A stretch of 7,182 nt of DNA, taken from positions 1 to 7,182 of the forward strand of contig JAEZTD010000274.1 of assembly GCA_023443705.1 (NCBI GenBank). The letters are read 5' to 3'. A program made the position numbers and the translations under genes. The notes below the pieces were generated by a model, which was given only the letters and a program-made list of their open reading frames with translations, did no database searches and was not told the origin of the DNA. Of the stretch, positions 6,274-7,182 are shown piece by piece. Numbering within the stretch: the stretch's first letter is position 1; each line of letters begins with the position of its first letter. Source of the stretch: Bacillota bacterium. Its GTDB lineage: Bacteria > Bacillota > Clostridia > Christensenellales > Aristaeellaceae.

Positions 6274-7182
6274 TCAGGCGGTCTCGGCGTCTATTTGCTG
6301 CCGCCTGACCAGATCGGCAAAGAAGCCGTTTTGGGCGCACAGTTCCTCGTAGCTGCCGTCCTCGACGATCCTGCCGCCCTCCAGCACCAGAATCCTGTCG
6401 CACTGCCTGATCGTCGACAGGCGGTGCGCGATGACGACGCGCGTACTCTTGATGGCGCCGAGCGCATCCGAGACCTGCTTTTGCGTCAGGTTGTCCAGTG
6501 CACTGGTGGCCTCGTCCATCATGAGCACCCTGGGCTTTGGGGCGATGGCGCGGGCGATCATGAGCCGCTGCCGCTGTCCGCCGGATATGCCGCCCGAGCC
6601 TTCGGACAGCACGGTGCGCATGCCCATGGGCATGTTCCGGATATCCTCCTCCATGCCGGCGAGGCGGGCAGCCTCCCACGCCTCGTCCATCGTCAGCCAG
6701 GGCGCGGAGATGGTGATGTTGGAATAGATGTCGCCGGTGAAGAGCCGGCCGTTTTGCAGCACCACGCCGATGTTGCGGCGCAGCGACTTCAGGTCCACCG
6801 TCTGGATGTCCGCGTTGTCGTAGTAGATCGCGCCGGTCTGAGGTTTTTCAAAGCCCAGCAATAGGCGCAGAAGTGTCGACTTCCCGCAGCCTGTCTTGCC
6901 GACGATCGCGACGTACTGGCCCTTGCGGATCTTGAGGCTCACGTCGTTTAAGATGGGCGGCCCGTTCTCGTCGTAGCGAAAGGATACGTTGTTCAGCTCG
7001 ATGCCGCCGGATATACCATCCAGCGGACGCTTGCTTTCGGCGGTTTCGGGAGCGGCTTCAAGAATCGGCTTTGCGGATTCAAGGATCGGCGCGACGAACG
7101 AGAGGATGCCGGCCGCGCCCGTCAAACGCAGCGCCGCACCGCTCAAAAGCCCGTAAGCCGCGCTGAAGGCCATGTACTGGGC
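6274..7182 (-). CDS. NHLM/NHLP-type bacteriocin export ABC transporter, C-terminal part with ATPase domain (5' end outside window)
   Basis: The last 302 residues are present; the frame is open to the right edge, so the ATG at 7173 is internal. The fragment begins with the end of the last membrane helix and its linker (SFVAPILESAKPILEA), followed by a full nucleotide-binding domain. Counting from the Met at 7173, it has an A-loop Tyr (SFRY), Walker A GKTGCGKST (92-100), Q-loop LQNGRL (Gln140), signature SGGQRQR (197-203), Walker B VLMMDE (216-221), D-loop SALD, and switch His250. The phrases GVVLQNGRL and MPMGMRTVLSEG are, from memory, characteristic of the second, peptidase-free ABC protein of NHLM systems (permease/ATPase, TIGR03797-like), which export peptides with nitrile-hydratase-like or Nif11-like leaders. 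The generic exporter call is certain. The NHLM subtype rests on motif recall and needs a profile search. The stop is 29 bases before the STAS gene, which suggests co-transcription. Confidence 0.85.
   Translation of the reverse strand, partial: AQYMAFSAAYGLLSGAALRLTGAAGILSFVAPILESAKPILEAAPETAESKRPLDGISGGIELNNVSFRYDENGPPILNDVSLKIRKGQYVAIVGKTGCGKSTLLRLLLGFEKPQTGAIYYDNADIQTVDLKSLRRNIGVVLQNGRLFTGDIYSNITISAPWLTMDEAWEAARLAGMEEDIRNMPMGMRTVLSEGSGGISGGQRQRLMIARAIAPKPRVLMMDEATSALDNLTQKQVSDALGAIKSTRVVIAHRLSTIRQCDRILVLEGGRIVEDGSYEELCAQNGFFADLVRRQQIDAETA

Noticed and set aside
6245..6679. Upstream extension of the STAS frame to an ATG at 6679
   Set aside because: The extension lies within the ABC ATPase coding region and its translation is low-complexity Arg/Gly/His. 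A strong ribosome site marks the ATG at 6244.

Overview
The window looks like a chromosomal segment from a GC-rich member of the Firmicutes, probably Clostridia. Three signs support this: strong GGAGG-type ribosome binding sites, a SpoIIE/RsbW/STAS-type regulatory module, and base composition that is about 60% GC by eye. Nothing here allows a species call, and no transposase, RNA gene or CRISPR array is visible.

Layout. At the left edge, the 3' end of a glycerophosphodiester phosphodiesterase gene runs on the + strand (to 368). It converges on a long minus-strand gene series across a 209-base intergenic stretch that holds a probable bidirectional terminator (421-454). Everything from 7182 down to 578 is on the minus strand. 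In transcription order it is: the C-terminal part of an ABC exporter of the NHLM/NHLP bacteriocin type (cut by the right edge); a STAS anti-anti-sigma-like protein; a GNAT acetyltransferase; a membrane phosphatase (Cache-HAMP-PP2C/SpoIIE); an RsbW-like ATPase/kinase; and, after 51 bases, a secreted M13 (neprilysin-type) zinc metallopeptidase.

The four middle genes are joined by three successive 4-base stop/start overlaps (ATGA at 5948-5951, ATGA at 5145-5148, GTGA at 3016-3019), so they are almost certainly one translationally coupled unit. The ABC gene lies only 29 bases ahead of the STAS gene. The phosphatase, STAS protein and kinase form a complete partner-switching circuit: the sensor phosphatase dephosphorylates the STAS protein, which then sequesters the kinase away from its target.

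The notable point is the pairing of this circuit with a peptide-export ABC transporter, an acetyltransferase and an exported peptidase, with no sigma factor in sight. My inference is that the circuit controls production or activity of the exporter, possibly in response to an extracellular ligand read by the Cache domain. The precursor peptide, the rest of the exporter and any maturation enzymes would lie beyond position 7182 and cannot be seen.
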